Below are positions 45,564 through 54,672 of a stretch of DNA of 64,000 bases, piece by piece. The notes beneath the pieces are model-generated. The model was not told the origin of the DNA. It did not search any database and saw nothing but the letters and a program-made list of their open reading frames with translations. The stretch comes from Flavobacteriaceae bacterium (GTDB lineage Bacteria > Bacteroidota > Bacteroidia > Flavobacteriales > Weeksellaceae), in NCBI GenBank assembly GCA_030538275.1, contig JAUNUH010000002.1:209533-273532 (forward strand). Reading direction: 5' to 3'. Both the position numbers and the translations under genes were made by a program. How positions within the stretch are numbered: the stretch's first letter is position 1; the number at the start of each line of letters is the position of its first letter.

Positions 45564-48173
45564 TTAAAACGATTGACCAAAGATAAAGTGCGTCTGCCAG
45601 CCAGATGCCTGCGTTCCCGAATTCAAATAAGGATCAAAACCATAACCAAAATCAAAGCCTAACATACCAAAGGCAGACATGAAAACCCGAACCCCTACAC
45701 CCGCAGAGCGTTTGAGCTCAAATGGCTTGAATTCCTTCTTGTCAGACCAGGTGTTACCCGCCTCAAAAAATGTAAGACCAAATATCTTTGCCTGTTGACC
45801 CATCGTAATAGGATAGCGCAATTCTAATAAAAATTTATCGTAAATGGTCCCACCTCCCAAGGGTGTAATATCCCTGCCAGCTTGTCCACCACCATCGGTG
45901 AAATCATCATATCCACGCAGCGGTACTATTTCACGACCATCAAAACGATTGGCCTGTAAGCCCGTTCCACCCATAAAGAATCTTTCAAATGGCGAAACGC
46001 CAATTTCTTTATTGTATGAACCCAAAAACCCAAACTCAGCTCCCGTACGCAATACCAATTTCCCAATCAATTCTGTATACCAATTCCCCGAAAATTGAAT
46101 TTTATAATATTCTAACCACTTATACAATCCTTCAAAATCACCAGCACGCTGCATGGCCGCATAATCCTTGTTTTTGCTGAGAAGCGAGTATGGAGGCGTT
46201 AATTTTAAACTTACATTAAAATCTGAACCATAGGTCGGGAAAACTGGATCATTACCAGCTGATAATCGACTTAGACCAATCTGATAAGCCAAATTGTGAG
46301 ATGTTCCGTTTTCATACTGAATTGTTCCAATATTATATCGATAATTTTGAAAATCATAATTCTGATAAGATACAGCCTGGCTAAGTCTGAAATAATCATC
46401 TGGCCAAGTTAATAATTTATTCAAACCAACAGAAGCTCCTAAGATTCTAAGACTTGAATCATCTGAACTATACAAATTCCTGAAATTTGAATTGTAAATA
46501 GACATAGACAAGGCAGTTGGCCTGCTACCGCCAATCCAAGGCTCGGTAAACGAAATACTATAGTTTGAGAAATAACTTCCTGCTTGTGCACGTATAGACA
46601 AGGCTTGTCCGTCGCCTAATGGTACCGGTTTCCAAGCTTCTCCTTTAAACAAATTCCCAATCGAGAAATTTTGAAAAGTTAGTCCCAAAGTTCCAATAAA
46701 TCGACCTCCGCCGTATCCACCTTGTAATTCAATTTGCGAGGAAGATTTAGGTGCCAATTTCCAGTCGATATCTACCGTATTGTCTTCCATATTGGGTTGT
46801 ATATCTTGCGTGATCTGTTGTGGATCAAAGTATCCCAAACTTCCCAATTTGAAATAGGTACGCTGAATATCACTTTTTGAAAATAAATCTCCTGGACGTG
46901 TATATAATTCTCGGGCAATAACATGGTCGTGTGTCTGCGTGTTTCCGTTGAAAGTAACACGGTTCCATCTGGCTTGTTCTCCCTCTCGTATTCTGATTTC
47001 TAAATCAATCGTATCATTTTTTACCGATTTTTCTATGGGCGTGGCCTCCGAAAATAGATATCCACTATTTAGATATAATGTATGAATGTCATCGTCTTTG
47101 GTAGAACCCGACACTTTTTGATTGATTCCTACTGCATCATAAGGATCACCTTTTTTATACGACAAAATTCTGCTCAGTGTTTCGGTATTATAAACAGAAT
47201 TTCCAACAAAACTAATATCTCCCACATAGTATCGCTTTCCTTCATCTACTGTTAATTTCACAACATAGCGATCATTTGAAACTCGGGTAACCGTATCAGA
47301 CACAATTTTTGCATCTCTGAAACCGTATCCTTTGTAAACATCTATCAATTTTTCTTTGTCCTCTTCATATTTTTCTGGAATGAGTTTAGATGCTTTCAAT
47401 ATATTCTTCAAATCAGTTCTAGTGGTATTTTTGAAGCCTTTGTTTCTTAATTTTGAGGCTCTTACCTCTTTATTTCCCTCGATGATAATGTCTTTGACCT
47501 TAACACGTGGGCCTTGGTTTACCACAATTTTCACGTCTTCTGTCAAATTTTTTCCTTCTACAGGCGTAGTTATAAAATCTACTTGCGCATCCGGATATCC
47601 TTTATCGACAAAATACTTTTTGATGTTGATTTTTGTCTGATTGATTAAATTAAGCGTAATTTTTTCGTTTTCCTTTAAATTATTAGCTTTTAAAATTTCA
47701 TCTTTTTTGCCTTTTTTTACGCCTTCGATTTCAATTTCATTGATGCGCGGTAGTGCAATTAAATTTACTCTTAAAAATATATCACGACCTACTACTTTGG
47801 ATGCGAAAAATTCTACATCAGAGAATAAATTGGTTCGCCACAATTTTTTGATTGCGTTGTTGATTTTTGACCCAGGAACCTCGATTTCTTCGTTCAGTTC
47901 TAGTCCAGTAAATCGTAATATTTGATTGGTGCTGTAGGGTGTTCCGCCGCTCACCTCGAGTCCTTTGAGCACGTATGTGCTCATCAATTGTACCGCAGTA
48001 CCAGGTTGTTCGATAACAATTGTGTCCTGTGGAAGGTTCAAAAAGTTGGTTTCTATACGCGTAGAATCCATCTCAAAATTCACTATGTTGCGCTGATGTA
48101 GTGCAGTAGAATCTTGTTGTGCATGCAAATTAAATAATACTAAGCTCAACGTTAGTACAAAGAGTTTCTTCAT
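45564..48173 (-). CDS. bamA: Outer membrane protein assembly factor BamA
   Basis: An 869-residue essential protein that inserts beta-barrels into the outer membrane. The signal peptide (MKKLFVLTLSLVLFNLHAQ) is followed by a ~70-residue extension, then POTRA domains (for example TYVLKGLEVSGGTPYSTNQI, INEIEIEGVKKGKKDEIL, YYVGDISFVGNSVYNTETL, RWNRVTFNGNTQTHDHVI). The barrel starts around residue 480 and ends in HFIFGQSF; the lid-lock region VPLRGYDDFTDG corresponds to the VRGF(/Y) motif of loop 6. The ATG at 48173 is used; an upstream TTG at 48179 overlaps the uppS stop. Confidence 0.95.
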   Translation of the reverse strand: MKKLFVLTLSLVLFNLHAQQDSTALHQRNIVNFEMDSTRIETNFLNLPQDTIVIEQPGTAVQLMSTYVLKGLEVSGGTPYSTNQILRFTGLELNEEIEVPGSKINNAIKKLWRTNLFSDVEFFASKVVGRDIFLRVNLIALPRINEIEIEGVKKGKKDEILKANNLKENEKITLNLINQTKINIKKYFVDKGYPDAQVDFITTPVEGKNLTEDVKIVVNQGPRVKVKDIIIEGNKEVRASKLRNKGFKNTTRTDLKNILKASKLIPEKYEEDKEKLIDVYKGYGFRDAKIVSDTVTRVSNDRYVVKLTVDEGKRYYVGDISFVGNSVYNTETLSRILSYKKGDPYDAVGINQKVSGSTKDDDIHTLYLNSGYLFSEATPIEKSVKNDTIDLEIRIREGEQARWNRVTFNGNTQTHDHVIARELYTRPGDLFSKSDIQRTYFKLGSLGYFDPQQITQDIQPNMEDNTVDIDWKLAPKSSSQIELQGGYGGGRFIGTLGLTFQNFSIGNLFKGEAWKPVPLGDGQALSIRAQAGSYFSNYSISFTEPWIGGSRPTALSMSIYNSNFRNLYSSDDSSLRILGASVGLNKLLTWPDDYFRLSQAVSYQNYDFQNYRYNIGTIQYENGTSHNLAYQIGLSRLSAGNDPVFPTYGSDFNVSLKLTPPYSLLSKNKDYAAMQRAGDFEGLYKWLEYYKIQFSGNWYTELIGKLVLRTGAEFGFLGSYNKEIGVSPFERFFMGGTGLQANRFDGREIVPLRGYDDFTDGGGQAGRDITPLGGGTIYDKFLLELRYPITMGQQAKIFGLTFFEAGNTWSDKKEFKPFELKRSAGVGVRVFMSAFGMLGFDFGYGFDPYLNSGTQASGWQTHFIFGQSF

Positions 48174-48175
48174 CT

Positions 48176-48934
48176 TCAATTCTTCAATTCCTTTAATTGT
48201 TCACCCGTTTGGCCATATCTTCTTTCACGATTTTGATAAGAATACACAGCATCATACAAATCTTTTTTTCTGAAATCAGGCCACAGAATATCTGTAAAGT
48301 AAAGTTCTGCATAGGCAATTTGCCACAATAGAAAATTACTGATTCTGGTTTCTCCGCTGGTTCTTATCAACAAATCCACGTCGGGTATATCTGCATTAAA
48401 TAGATATTTTTTGAACAATTCAGGTGTTATTTGGTTAATTTCTAAATTTTCGTCTTTGACATCCTGAGCGATCTGGCGCGTAGCTTGAATAATTTCATCT
48501 TTGGCTCCATAACTCAATGCTAGGGTTAAGACGGCTTTAGTATTGTTTTGGGTTGCGTCAATTACGCTGTTTAATTCTTTTAAAACTTTGGGTGGCAAAT
48601 TTTGTGTGTCACCAATAGTTCTGAGTTGAATTTTATTTTCTTGAAGGGTTTCGAGTTCTTTTTTTAATGAACTTACCAATAGATTCATCAAAAAATTAAC
48701 TTCTTCCATGGGTCTTGACCAATTTTCAGAAGAAAATGCATACAAGGTTAAATAAGGAATCCCCAAATCATCACAAGCCTCAATAGCATCACGCACAGCT
48801 TGTATGGCATTTTTATGCCCAAAAGTACGCATCATTCCCTTTTTTCTGGCCCAACGACCATTGCCATCCATTATTATGGCGACATGTTGCGGGATATTAT
48901 TGGCATCTATATTATTTGGAATCTTATGTTGCAT
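48176..48934 (-). CDS. uppS: Isoprenyl transferase (undecaprenyl diphosphate synthase)
   Basis: A 252-residue cis-prenyltransferase that builds the C55 lipid carrier used for peptidoglycan and for the polysaccharide locus nearby. Family motifs: HVAIIMDGNGRWARKKG, LTLYAFSSENWSRP, and DVDLLIRTSGETRISNFLLWQIAYAE in the substrate and metal site. It abuts bamA, in the order DUF6089-uppS-bamA that is common in Flavobacteriia. Confidence 0.96.
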   Translation of the reverse strand: MQHKIPNNIDANNIPQHVAIIMDGNGRWARKKGMMRTFGHKNAIQAVRDAIEACDDLGIPYLTLYAFSSENWSRPMEEVNFLMNLLVSSLKKELETLQENKIQLRTIGDTQNLPPKVLKELNSVIDATQNNTKAVLTLALSYGAKDEIIQATRQIAQDVKDENLEINQITPELFKKYLFNADIPDVDLLIRTSGETRISNFLLWQIAYAELYFTDILWPDFRKKDLYDAVYSYQNRERRYGQTGEQLKELKN

Positions 48935-48940
48935 TTAAAT

Positions 48941-49786
48941 CTAATCACAGAAACACGCCGGACGACCAAAGGTGTACGTAAGTGTCAAGCCTGTGAATAC
49001 GTACCAATCGTTATTTGAATGATCACCAATTTGTCGCTCGACAATCAAACGGTCATTTCTTTTTTGAATTTCTTGTGCAACTCCAGGAAAACCATCCAAG
49101 CCGTCTTTTATAGTATAGCTGAAATCTTCTGGCTTGGCAAACGCCATATCCAAATCATCTATCAGCGTTGGCCGAACCCCGATTTCTGCTGCTACAATCC
49201 ATTGCCAATTGAATTTGTACTTGTAACCTGCACCAAAAGGCATGGTATATGAGAAGTTTTTCTTGTTGGATTTTTCTAAAATTGTCTCAAAATCTGTCGG
49301 TGAAGAAGGGGCCGTACTTCCCTCTCTCAATTGATGGGCAACCTTGTACTGGGGATGATTGTACATAAAAGCACCTGCACCCGCAAAAATATAGGGTGAA
49401 TGTCCGCGCTCCTGATCGGCATTAATCGGGAAAAAGTTGTACTCAAAGACAATCGAACCTTCAAAAATAGATTGAGAATATTTGGCACCGCGATGATATC
49501 TATAATCTTCTGCAGCCAAACGATCATTATCTATGATTCGCGCATAGTCCAAATTAAGTCGTAAAGACTGCTGGGGATTAAGGTTGAAACGATATATACC
49601 GCCTATAACCAAAGGTATGGCCGGCTCACCAGGTCGGTAATCTTTGGGCAAAGGATTTATAAAATCTGTACGACCTATATCGGTAATTCCATTGGCACCA
49701 CCTAAAAAAATACCTAACTCATGCTTTTGTGCCTGGGCTTGCAGGGCAAAAAATGTTAGAAAAATGAATACAAAAAATCCTCTCAT
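48941..49786 (-). CDS. DUF6089 family outer-membrane beta-barrel protein
   Basis: A 281-residue secreted protein with signal peptide MRGFFVFIFLTFFALQAQAQ and then alternating strands typical of small barrels (HELGIFLGGANGITDIGRTDF; YSQSIFEGSIVFEYNFFPIN; SYTMPFGAGYKYKFNW; WYVFTGLTLTYTFGR). It belongs to the DUF6089 group that I recall directly ahead of uppS and bamA. Function unknown; envelope assembly by context. I use the ATG at 49786, since a promoter box at 49860-49867 places the transcript start after the longer frame's start. Confidence 0.85.
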   Translation of the reverse strand: MRGFFVFIFLTFFALQAQAQKHELGIFLGGANGITDIGRTDFINPLPKDYRPGEPAIPLVIGGIYRFNLNPQQSLRLNLDYARIIDNDRLAAEDYRYHRGAKYSQSIFEGSIVFEYNFFPINADQERGHSPYIFAGAGAFMYNHPQYKVAHQLREGSTAPSSPTDFETILEKSNKKNFSYTMPFGAGYKYKFNWQWIVAAEIGVRPTLIDDLDMAFAKPEDFSYTIKDGLDGFPGVAQEIQKRNDRLIVERQIGDHSNNDWYVFTGLTLTYTFGRPACFCD

Positions 49787-49859
49787 AATATTTGTATAAG
49801 GTTCAATGTTTAACGAATAAACTTTGCCAATGTTGTATAATGCCAATTTTTCAAGGGCA

Positions 49860-49867
49860 CAAATATA
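49860..49867 (-). promoter_or_regulatory. -7 promoter box for the DUF6089-uppS-bamA-ompH run
   Basis: The minus strand reads TATATTTG, an exact consensus match, giving a leader of about 65 bases to the ATG at 49786. It would let the envelope genes be transcribed independently of CBS-nadK. Confidence 0.55.
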
Positions 49868-49926
49868 AAACAATATTATTGGCAGAGCGAATGCTAAACT
49901 TAAATTATTTTAAATAAACGATAAAT

Positions 49927-50814
49927 TTAATTCCTTCTATCGTAACCCCAAAATAATTTTTTGCGTAAGGTTTCTAAATAGTTGTTATGATTGAGCTGAA
50001 CTATATTTATGAAAAAATCTGCTTTACGCAGCCAAACTTCTTTTTCTACCTCTACAGATTTTAAGCGAGAATCCAATGAAAGCGAATATTCTGGAACTCT
50101 GCTATGCACTTTTAATCTGATTTCTGATGAATCATGAATAACCAATGGGCGCACATTTAAATTGTGTGGCGCAATGGGTGTAATCACCAAGTTTTCGGTT
50201 TCTGGAGAAATTATTGGTCCATTGCAACTCAGTGAGTAACCTGTTGAACCTGTTGGTGTTGCGATAATGAGCCCGTCGCACCAGAAAGAATTTACCAATT
50301 GATTTTCTATAAAGGCGTCTATGGTAATCATGCTGGTTGTTTCTTTGCGCATAATAGTGAGTTCGTTGAGCGCAAAAGGAAATTTCAATGCCAAATCGGG
50401 AACTTGTACCGCAACCAAAGAGCGTTTACTAATTTTATAATCATGATTCAAGATATTGTCCAGATTGGGAATTATTTCTGACTTGTTGATGCCTGCCAAG
50501 TAGCCCAATCGACCCGTATTGACGCCTACAATAGGTATGCATGTGTCTTGCACTAGGGTAACTGCAGACAAAATAGTGCCATCACCCCCAAAAGAAAAAA
50601 ATAAATCCAAATCTGGCCACAATTCTGCTGTAGTTTCAAAGGTAGAAACCTCTGGTAGATTGATCCCTGGAATCTGCTCTAATAGGCTTAAAAAATTTTT
50701 TTCTACTTGAAATTCAACATTACGATGTATCAATTTCTGAAGCAGTTCTGGCATAATTTCATGCAATGCATCCGATGTTTGCATTCCATACAAGGCTATT
50801 CGCAAATCAGACAT
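49927..50814 (-). CDS. nadK: NAD kinase
   Basis: A 295-residue cytoplasmic kinase that phosphorylates NAD to NADP. The signature FFSFGGDGTILSAV is present, with TGRLGYLAGI, the FALNELTIMR segment and the second glycine-rich motif PTGSTGYSLSCNGPI. It overlaps the CBS-domain gene by 8 bases, so the two are translationally coupled; this order is standard in Flavobacteriia to my recollection. Confidence 0.96.
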   Translation of the reverse strand: MSDLRIALYGMQTSDALHEIMPELLQKLIHRNVEFQVEKNFLSLLEQIPGINLPEVSTFETTAELWPDLDLFFSFGGDGTILSAVTLVQDTCIPIVGVNTGRLGYLAGINKSEIIPNLDNILNHDYKISKRSLVAVQVPDLALKFPFALNELTIMRKETTSMITIDAFIENQLVNSFWCDGLIIATPTGSTGYSLSCNGPIISPETENLVITPIAPHNLNVRPLVIHDSSEIRLKVHSRVPEYSLSLDSRLKSVEVEKEVWLRKADFFINIVQLNHNNYLETLRKKLFWGYDRRN

Positions 50815-51463
50815 CGAGAAATTTCATTAATTGATTAAAACGCTCATTGAACAAATCTTGACGGTCATCATCAAAAAATTTATGTTTAATCAAATATCCA
50901 AAACGCTCAAAAGTCTCAATAACAGATGTAAGGCTTTCTGCATTGAATTTTACAGTGATTTCTACCATATCTTCTTGAAAATCAGAAATAAAAACTCCAA
51001 AAATCCTAGCATTGTTTGATTCTACTATCTTGGTAACCTCGCTCATAGAATATTGTTTTACAGGAATTTTTACCGTAACCATGGCTGCCGGTTCCGAGAG
51101 GAGAGGCAAGCTCGAAAGTCTGGACATTACATCTTCTATCACCACAATTCCAAGGTATTTTTCTGAATTATCCAAAACAGGAATTACATTGGCATCATGT
51201 GTATAAAATCCGTTTACAGCATCAAAAATGCTGCTGTTTTCAGTCAGAAAAAAATAATCCAGAAAAGGCCGGGATTCTATAAGTTTTTCTTCCATGGGGC
51301 GGCTGTTGAGATGTACCTCGGTTAAATTGCCAATGAAACTGAGCCCTTCAAATACCGGAATATGAGAAAGCCTGTAACCATCAATGGTTTGTAGCGCTTT
51401 TTCTACTGTAGATTTCATATTAGCCGGAACAAAATCTCTGGATATGATATCGGTAATTAACAT
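50807..51463 (-). CDS. CBS domain-containing protein
   Basis: A 218-residue protein with two CBS motifs (about residues 1-60, with GYRLSHIPVFEGLSFIGNLTEVHL, and about 70-125, with DANVIPVLDNSEKYLGIVVIEDVM) followed by an ACT-like C-terminal region (AAMVTVKIPVKQYSMSEVTKIV). CBS pairs bind adenine nucleotides, and a regulatory input on NAD kinase is a plausible guess from the 8-base overlap. It heads the minus-strand cluster. Confidence 0.9.
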   Translation of the reverse strand: MLITDIISRDFVPANMKSTVEKALQTIDGYRLSHIPVFEGLSFIGNLTEVHLNSRPMEEKLIESRPFLDYFFLTENSSIFDAVNGFYTHDANVIPVLDNSEKYLGIVVIEDVMSRLSSLPLLSEPAAMVTVKIPVKQYSMSEVTKIVESNNARIFGVFISDFQEDMVEITVKFNAESLTSVIETFERFGYLIKHKFFDDDRQDLFNERFNQLMKFLDV

Positions 51464-51943
51464 GACTTGATTTTTTGCTAAGTTAAAAAATTAATATGCT
51501 TTAAGTAATTTTTATTTTCATTACACAATCATTAACAATTTTGAAGCCGAAAAAACGAGTCAATGCATTAGGCATCACTACGAGACAATATTAAATTAAG
51601 AAATTTATAAAATAATAGAAATCAAAGAGATTGCATACAGTTTCTAGCTCTTGTGTAGATTTTTTGAAAATCCAACAAAGCCATAAAAGGAGGAAATAGA
51701 AGCTTGAATCAACTTTTTGTTTAATTGACGAGTTGAGTTTGGGTTAATTATTGATATTCTGTATTTGATATCTTAATTATAGGCTAAATCCGATGTTATA
51801 TTCATTGATTTGCCCATGTTTATATTCAATTCCTAAACCCAAATGTTGCCATATATGTCATGAACACGAGTTGGGAAATGGAGATAAGAGTTGATTAATT
51901 ATAGATGGAATTTAAAAAATTTATGGTAATAATTTAAACAGAA
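51464..51943. other. 480-base divergent intergenic region
   Basis: AT-rich spacer between the CBS gene (-) and the AsmA-like gene (+). It must hold both promoters; I see only a weak minus-strand box (TAACTTAG near 51480). No RNA gene or terminator is evident. A short minus-strand frame at 51777-51857 looks like the tail of an outer-membrane protein and is listed separately. Confidence 0.6.
51777..51857 (-). pseudogene. Possible remnant of an outer-membrane protein C-terminus
   Basis: Minus-strand codons from 51857 to the stop at 51777-51779 encode HIWQHLGLGIEYKHGQ followed by INEYNIGFSL and stop. The alternation of aromatic and glycine residues and the C-terminal strand ending in an aromatic-containing segment are like barrel-protein ends. 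An adjacent frame just upstream reads HFPTRVHDIYG, as if joined by a frameshift. No start or longer frame is present, so it would be a decayed gene end; chance is a real alternative. Confidence 0.25.
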
Positions 51944-53947
51944 ATGGTTTTACGTAAAGTAATCTGGATATGTATCGGAATCTTGTTGGCAGCATTTGTT
52001 GTTTGGTTTTTTTTGAACAAAAGTCTTAATTCACAAGATGTTAAAGATTTCATACAACAACAATTACCCGAAAATATAGATTTGAAGTATTCTGAACTCA
52101 AAACCAATGTTTTTTTGGGTGAATTTAAATTAAAAGACGCAGAAGTCTTTTTGAAGAACAAAGGAATTCGTATTACCGCAGACGAACTCAAAATTAAGGG
52201 AATTGATTATAATAATTTATTACAAACTGATACTATCGCTATTTCTGAGACGCAGATAGAAAACGCCTACGTTTGGGTTGATAACTCTTTGGCCGATTCT
52301 ACAGTGATGATTCCTGGAGAAGAGCGGCGCAATATTTTTTTGAAGCTGGATAAATTTAAAGTCGATTTTTCTGGATTGGAATTAAAAGACGAAAATGGAC
52401 AAGTTCAATTGAAAATGAACGCTACACAATTGGGACTGAATAATTTATTAATTCAATCCAAACCGAGTGATTTTAAAAATCAATTGAAATATTCTCTTGT
52501 GAAAATTAAAACAGATAGCCTTGTTTTGCCGCTCAATACAACCCAGCACGTCTATATAGGTGCGCTAGAACTGGATAGTGCGCAATTCAAATTAAAAGAT
52601 ACCCAACTCACGCTACGCGACAAGGGAATTGATTTGAATTTTGATTTATTGCAACTTAGAGGAGACGATTTTAATCATATTCTTTCAAAAGATACGATTC
52701 AATTTACGGAATGTGTTTTGTCCAAAGGTGAAATTAAAATCAATAATGCCAAACCTCAAACGCGGGCCACACGCGACACCTTGAAATCATGGAACAAAGT
52801 CTTGAAGATTCAGGAATTCAAAATATCAGATACAGATTTTGAATTTATAGATAGGAAAGGAAATCCATTGTTGAAATTTGAGGATACAGATGCTTTTTTT
52901 AAAGATTTGAAAATTCTTACCGCACCCAAAGAAACAGAAAATACCATTACCTATACCTTCATCAATTTGAACGCCAGGGATTTAAAATATCCCATGAATC
53001 ATTTGCACACGATGAAAGTAAAAAATATTGAGGTCGAACAAAATTTGGCTAAATTGAAGCAATTCAGCATAGAACCCAACTTTTCCAGAGAGAATTTTCA
53101 AAAACAAATCAAAGAGGAACAAGACGTAATTAATTTAAAAGTTCCAGAAATTCTGATAAAAAATTATGACTTCTCTTTTGATGAGGTGAATAATTTCTTT
53201 TCGGCACAATTTATCAATCTTTCCCAACCAGATTTGAATATTTTTCGAGACAAAACAATGCCAGATCAGACACCTAGAAAGCCTATGTACTCTGAAATGT
53301 TACGAAATCTAAAATTTAAACTCGCCATAGATGAGATCGAGTTGCGTAAAGCAAAACTTACTTATGAAGAAAAAGTGGCAGAAAATCAGCCCCCAGGAAA
53401 AATTTATTTCACTGAATTCGATGCAAAAATTCGTAATATTCATAATAAAAATTCCTCACGACCCGTCGATATACGTGTAGATACACGCTTTATGGGACAT
53501 GCACCTACTTGGGTGAATTGGCAATTTAATATACAGCAACCATACGATAAATTTCAAATAACAGGTGAGGTCAATCAATTAGACGCCCGGAGTATGGATA
53601 ACTTCTTGGTTCCGAATATGAAAGCAAAACTCGATGGAGATGTTTTAAAAGCCAGTTTCAATTTTACAGGAAATGACAAAGGGCTTACGGGCAAAATGGA
53701 TATGTTGTACGATAATTTGAAAGTAGAAATACTGGACGATGAAAATGAAAAAAAGGGAGTTGTAAGCACTATTGCCAATTTTTTGGTGAAATCCAAAAAA
53801 GACAAAATCGATAATACGCCCAATCATATTCAGGTAGAGAGAGATCAACAAAAATCATTTTTTAATTTGTTCTGGCTCGGGTTGAAAGAGGGAATCAAAC
53901 AGAATATGCTCAAATTTAAAAGTAAAAATGCTGGAGCTAAGAAATGA
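51944..53947 (+). CDS. AsmA-like/DUF748-type membrane-anchored protein
   Basis: A 667-residue protein with one N-terminal membrane segment (KVIWICIGILLAAFVVWFFL) and a long extracytoplasmic part of repeated amphipathic strands (KLKDAEVFLKNKGIRITADELKIKG; QFKLKDTQLTLRDKGIDLNFDLLQLRG), which recur with the pattern 'LKDxxxxLxxKGIxxxxDxLxxxG'. The C-terminal part has the segment LVPNMKAKLDGDVLKASFNFTGNDKG typical of AsmA-like C-terminal domains. Known AsmA-family proteins bridge inner and outer membranes for phospholipid transport; applying that here is inference. Confidence 0.75.
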   Translation: MVLRKVIWICIGILLAAFVVWFFLNKSLNSQDVKDFIQQQLPENIDLKYSELKTNVFLGEFKLKDAEVFLKNKGIRITADELKIKGIDYNNLLQTDTIAISETQIENAYVWVDNSLADSTVMIPGEERRNIFLKLDKFKVDFSGLELKDENGQVQLKMNATQLGLNNLLIQSKPSDFKNQLKYSLVKIKTDSLVLPLNTTQHVYIGALELDSAQFKLKDTQLTLRDKGIDLNFDLLQLRGDDFNHILSKDTIQFTECVLSKGEIKINNAKPQTRATRDTLKSWNKVLKIQEFKISDTDFEFIDRKGNPLLKFEDTDAFFKDLKILTAPKETENTITYTFINLNARDLKYPMNHLHTMKVKNIEVEQNLAKLKQFSIEPNFSRENFQKQIKEEQDVINLKVPEILIKNYDFSFDEVNNFFSAQFINLSQPDLNIFRDKTMPDQTPRKPMYSEMLRNLKFKLAIDEIELRKAKLTYEEKVAENQPPGKIYFTEFDAKIRNIHNKNSSRPVDIRVDTRFMGHAPTWVNWQFNIQQPYDKFQITGEVNQLDARSMDNFLVPNMKAKLDGDVLKASFNFTGNDKGLTGKMDMLYDNLKVEILDDENEKKGVVSTIANFLVKSKKDKIDNTPNHIQVERDQQKSFFNLFWLGLKEGIKQNMLKFKSKNAGAKK

Positions 53948-54040
53948 AGTCGCTCAACTGATTGATAATTAATATTTTAAAATTGAATTTGAAGATTGTG
54001 GCACAATAATTGATTTTTTAAGGCATTAAATTAAACCAAT

Positions 54041-54562
54041 ATGAGCAAAAAAATTTTTATAGGTGCATTTTTCAGTACAATGATGATAATCGGTGTACAA
54101 GCACAAGAGAAGAAAGTCAAAGTTTCTGACGGAAACATCAAAACAGAGGCAAGAGTTCAACAAAATACGATTCAGCTCAAAGAAGCCCCTGCTTCCAATA
54201 AAGAATTGGTACACCCCGAAGCCAACGTGAATTTTGAAGAAAATATCAGTAATCGAACCATGGGTAAAGATGCTATTGTAAAGAAAACCTTGAATTACGA
54301 AGGTCTAGTTGTTGGCGAAAATAGATCTACCATTCCTATCACTATGGAGCAAGCTGGTTCGCTACAAATCAATTTCAAAGCAGAAAACCCAAATGCATTA
54401 TATTACCTAATGGATAGACTCGAAAACATCATAATTCCTGCCACAGAAAAGGATTTTAATGATGTGATTCCTGCTGGAGAATTTATTTTGGGCGTAGGAT
54501 TGATGCCAGAAGCTGCAAAAAAAGGCGAAAAATCAGTTTACACTTTTGAGGTAACAAAATAA
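54041..54562 (+). CDS. Secreted protein of unknown function
   Basis: A 173-residue protein with a signal peptide (MSKKIFIGAFFSTMMIIGVQAQ) and a soluble domain of mixed helix and strand; central segment NYEGLVVGENRSTIPITME and a near-C-terminal IPAGEFILGVGLMP. I recognise no domain. It lies 93 bases after the AsmA-like gene and 110 before the YceI lipoprotein, all in the same direction. Confidence 0.75.
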   Translation: MSKKIFIGAFFSTMMIIGVQAQEKKVKVSDGNIKTEARVQQNTIQLKEAPASNKELVHPEANVNFEENISNRTMGKDAIVKKTLNYEGLVVGENRSTIPITMEQAGSLQINFKAENPNALYYLMDRLENIIIPATEKDFNDVIPAGEFILGVGLMPEAAKKGEKSVYTFEVTK

Positions 54563-54672
54563 TTTCTACTTGACTATAGAAAGTATTACATCTATGGGTT
54601 TATAACAAAAATCAATGTTATTGTGAATAAATCATCAAATATTATAATTACTTTCGCAAAAATTTAAAATAA

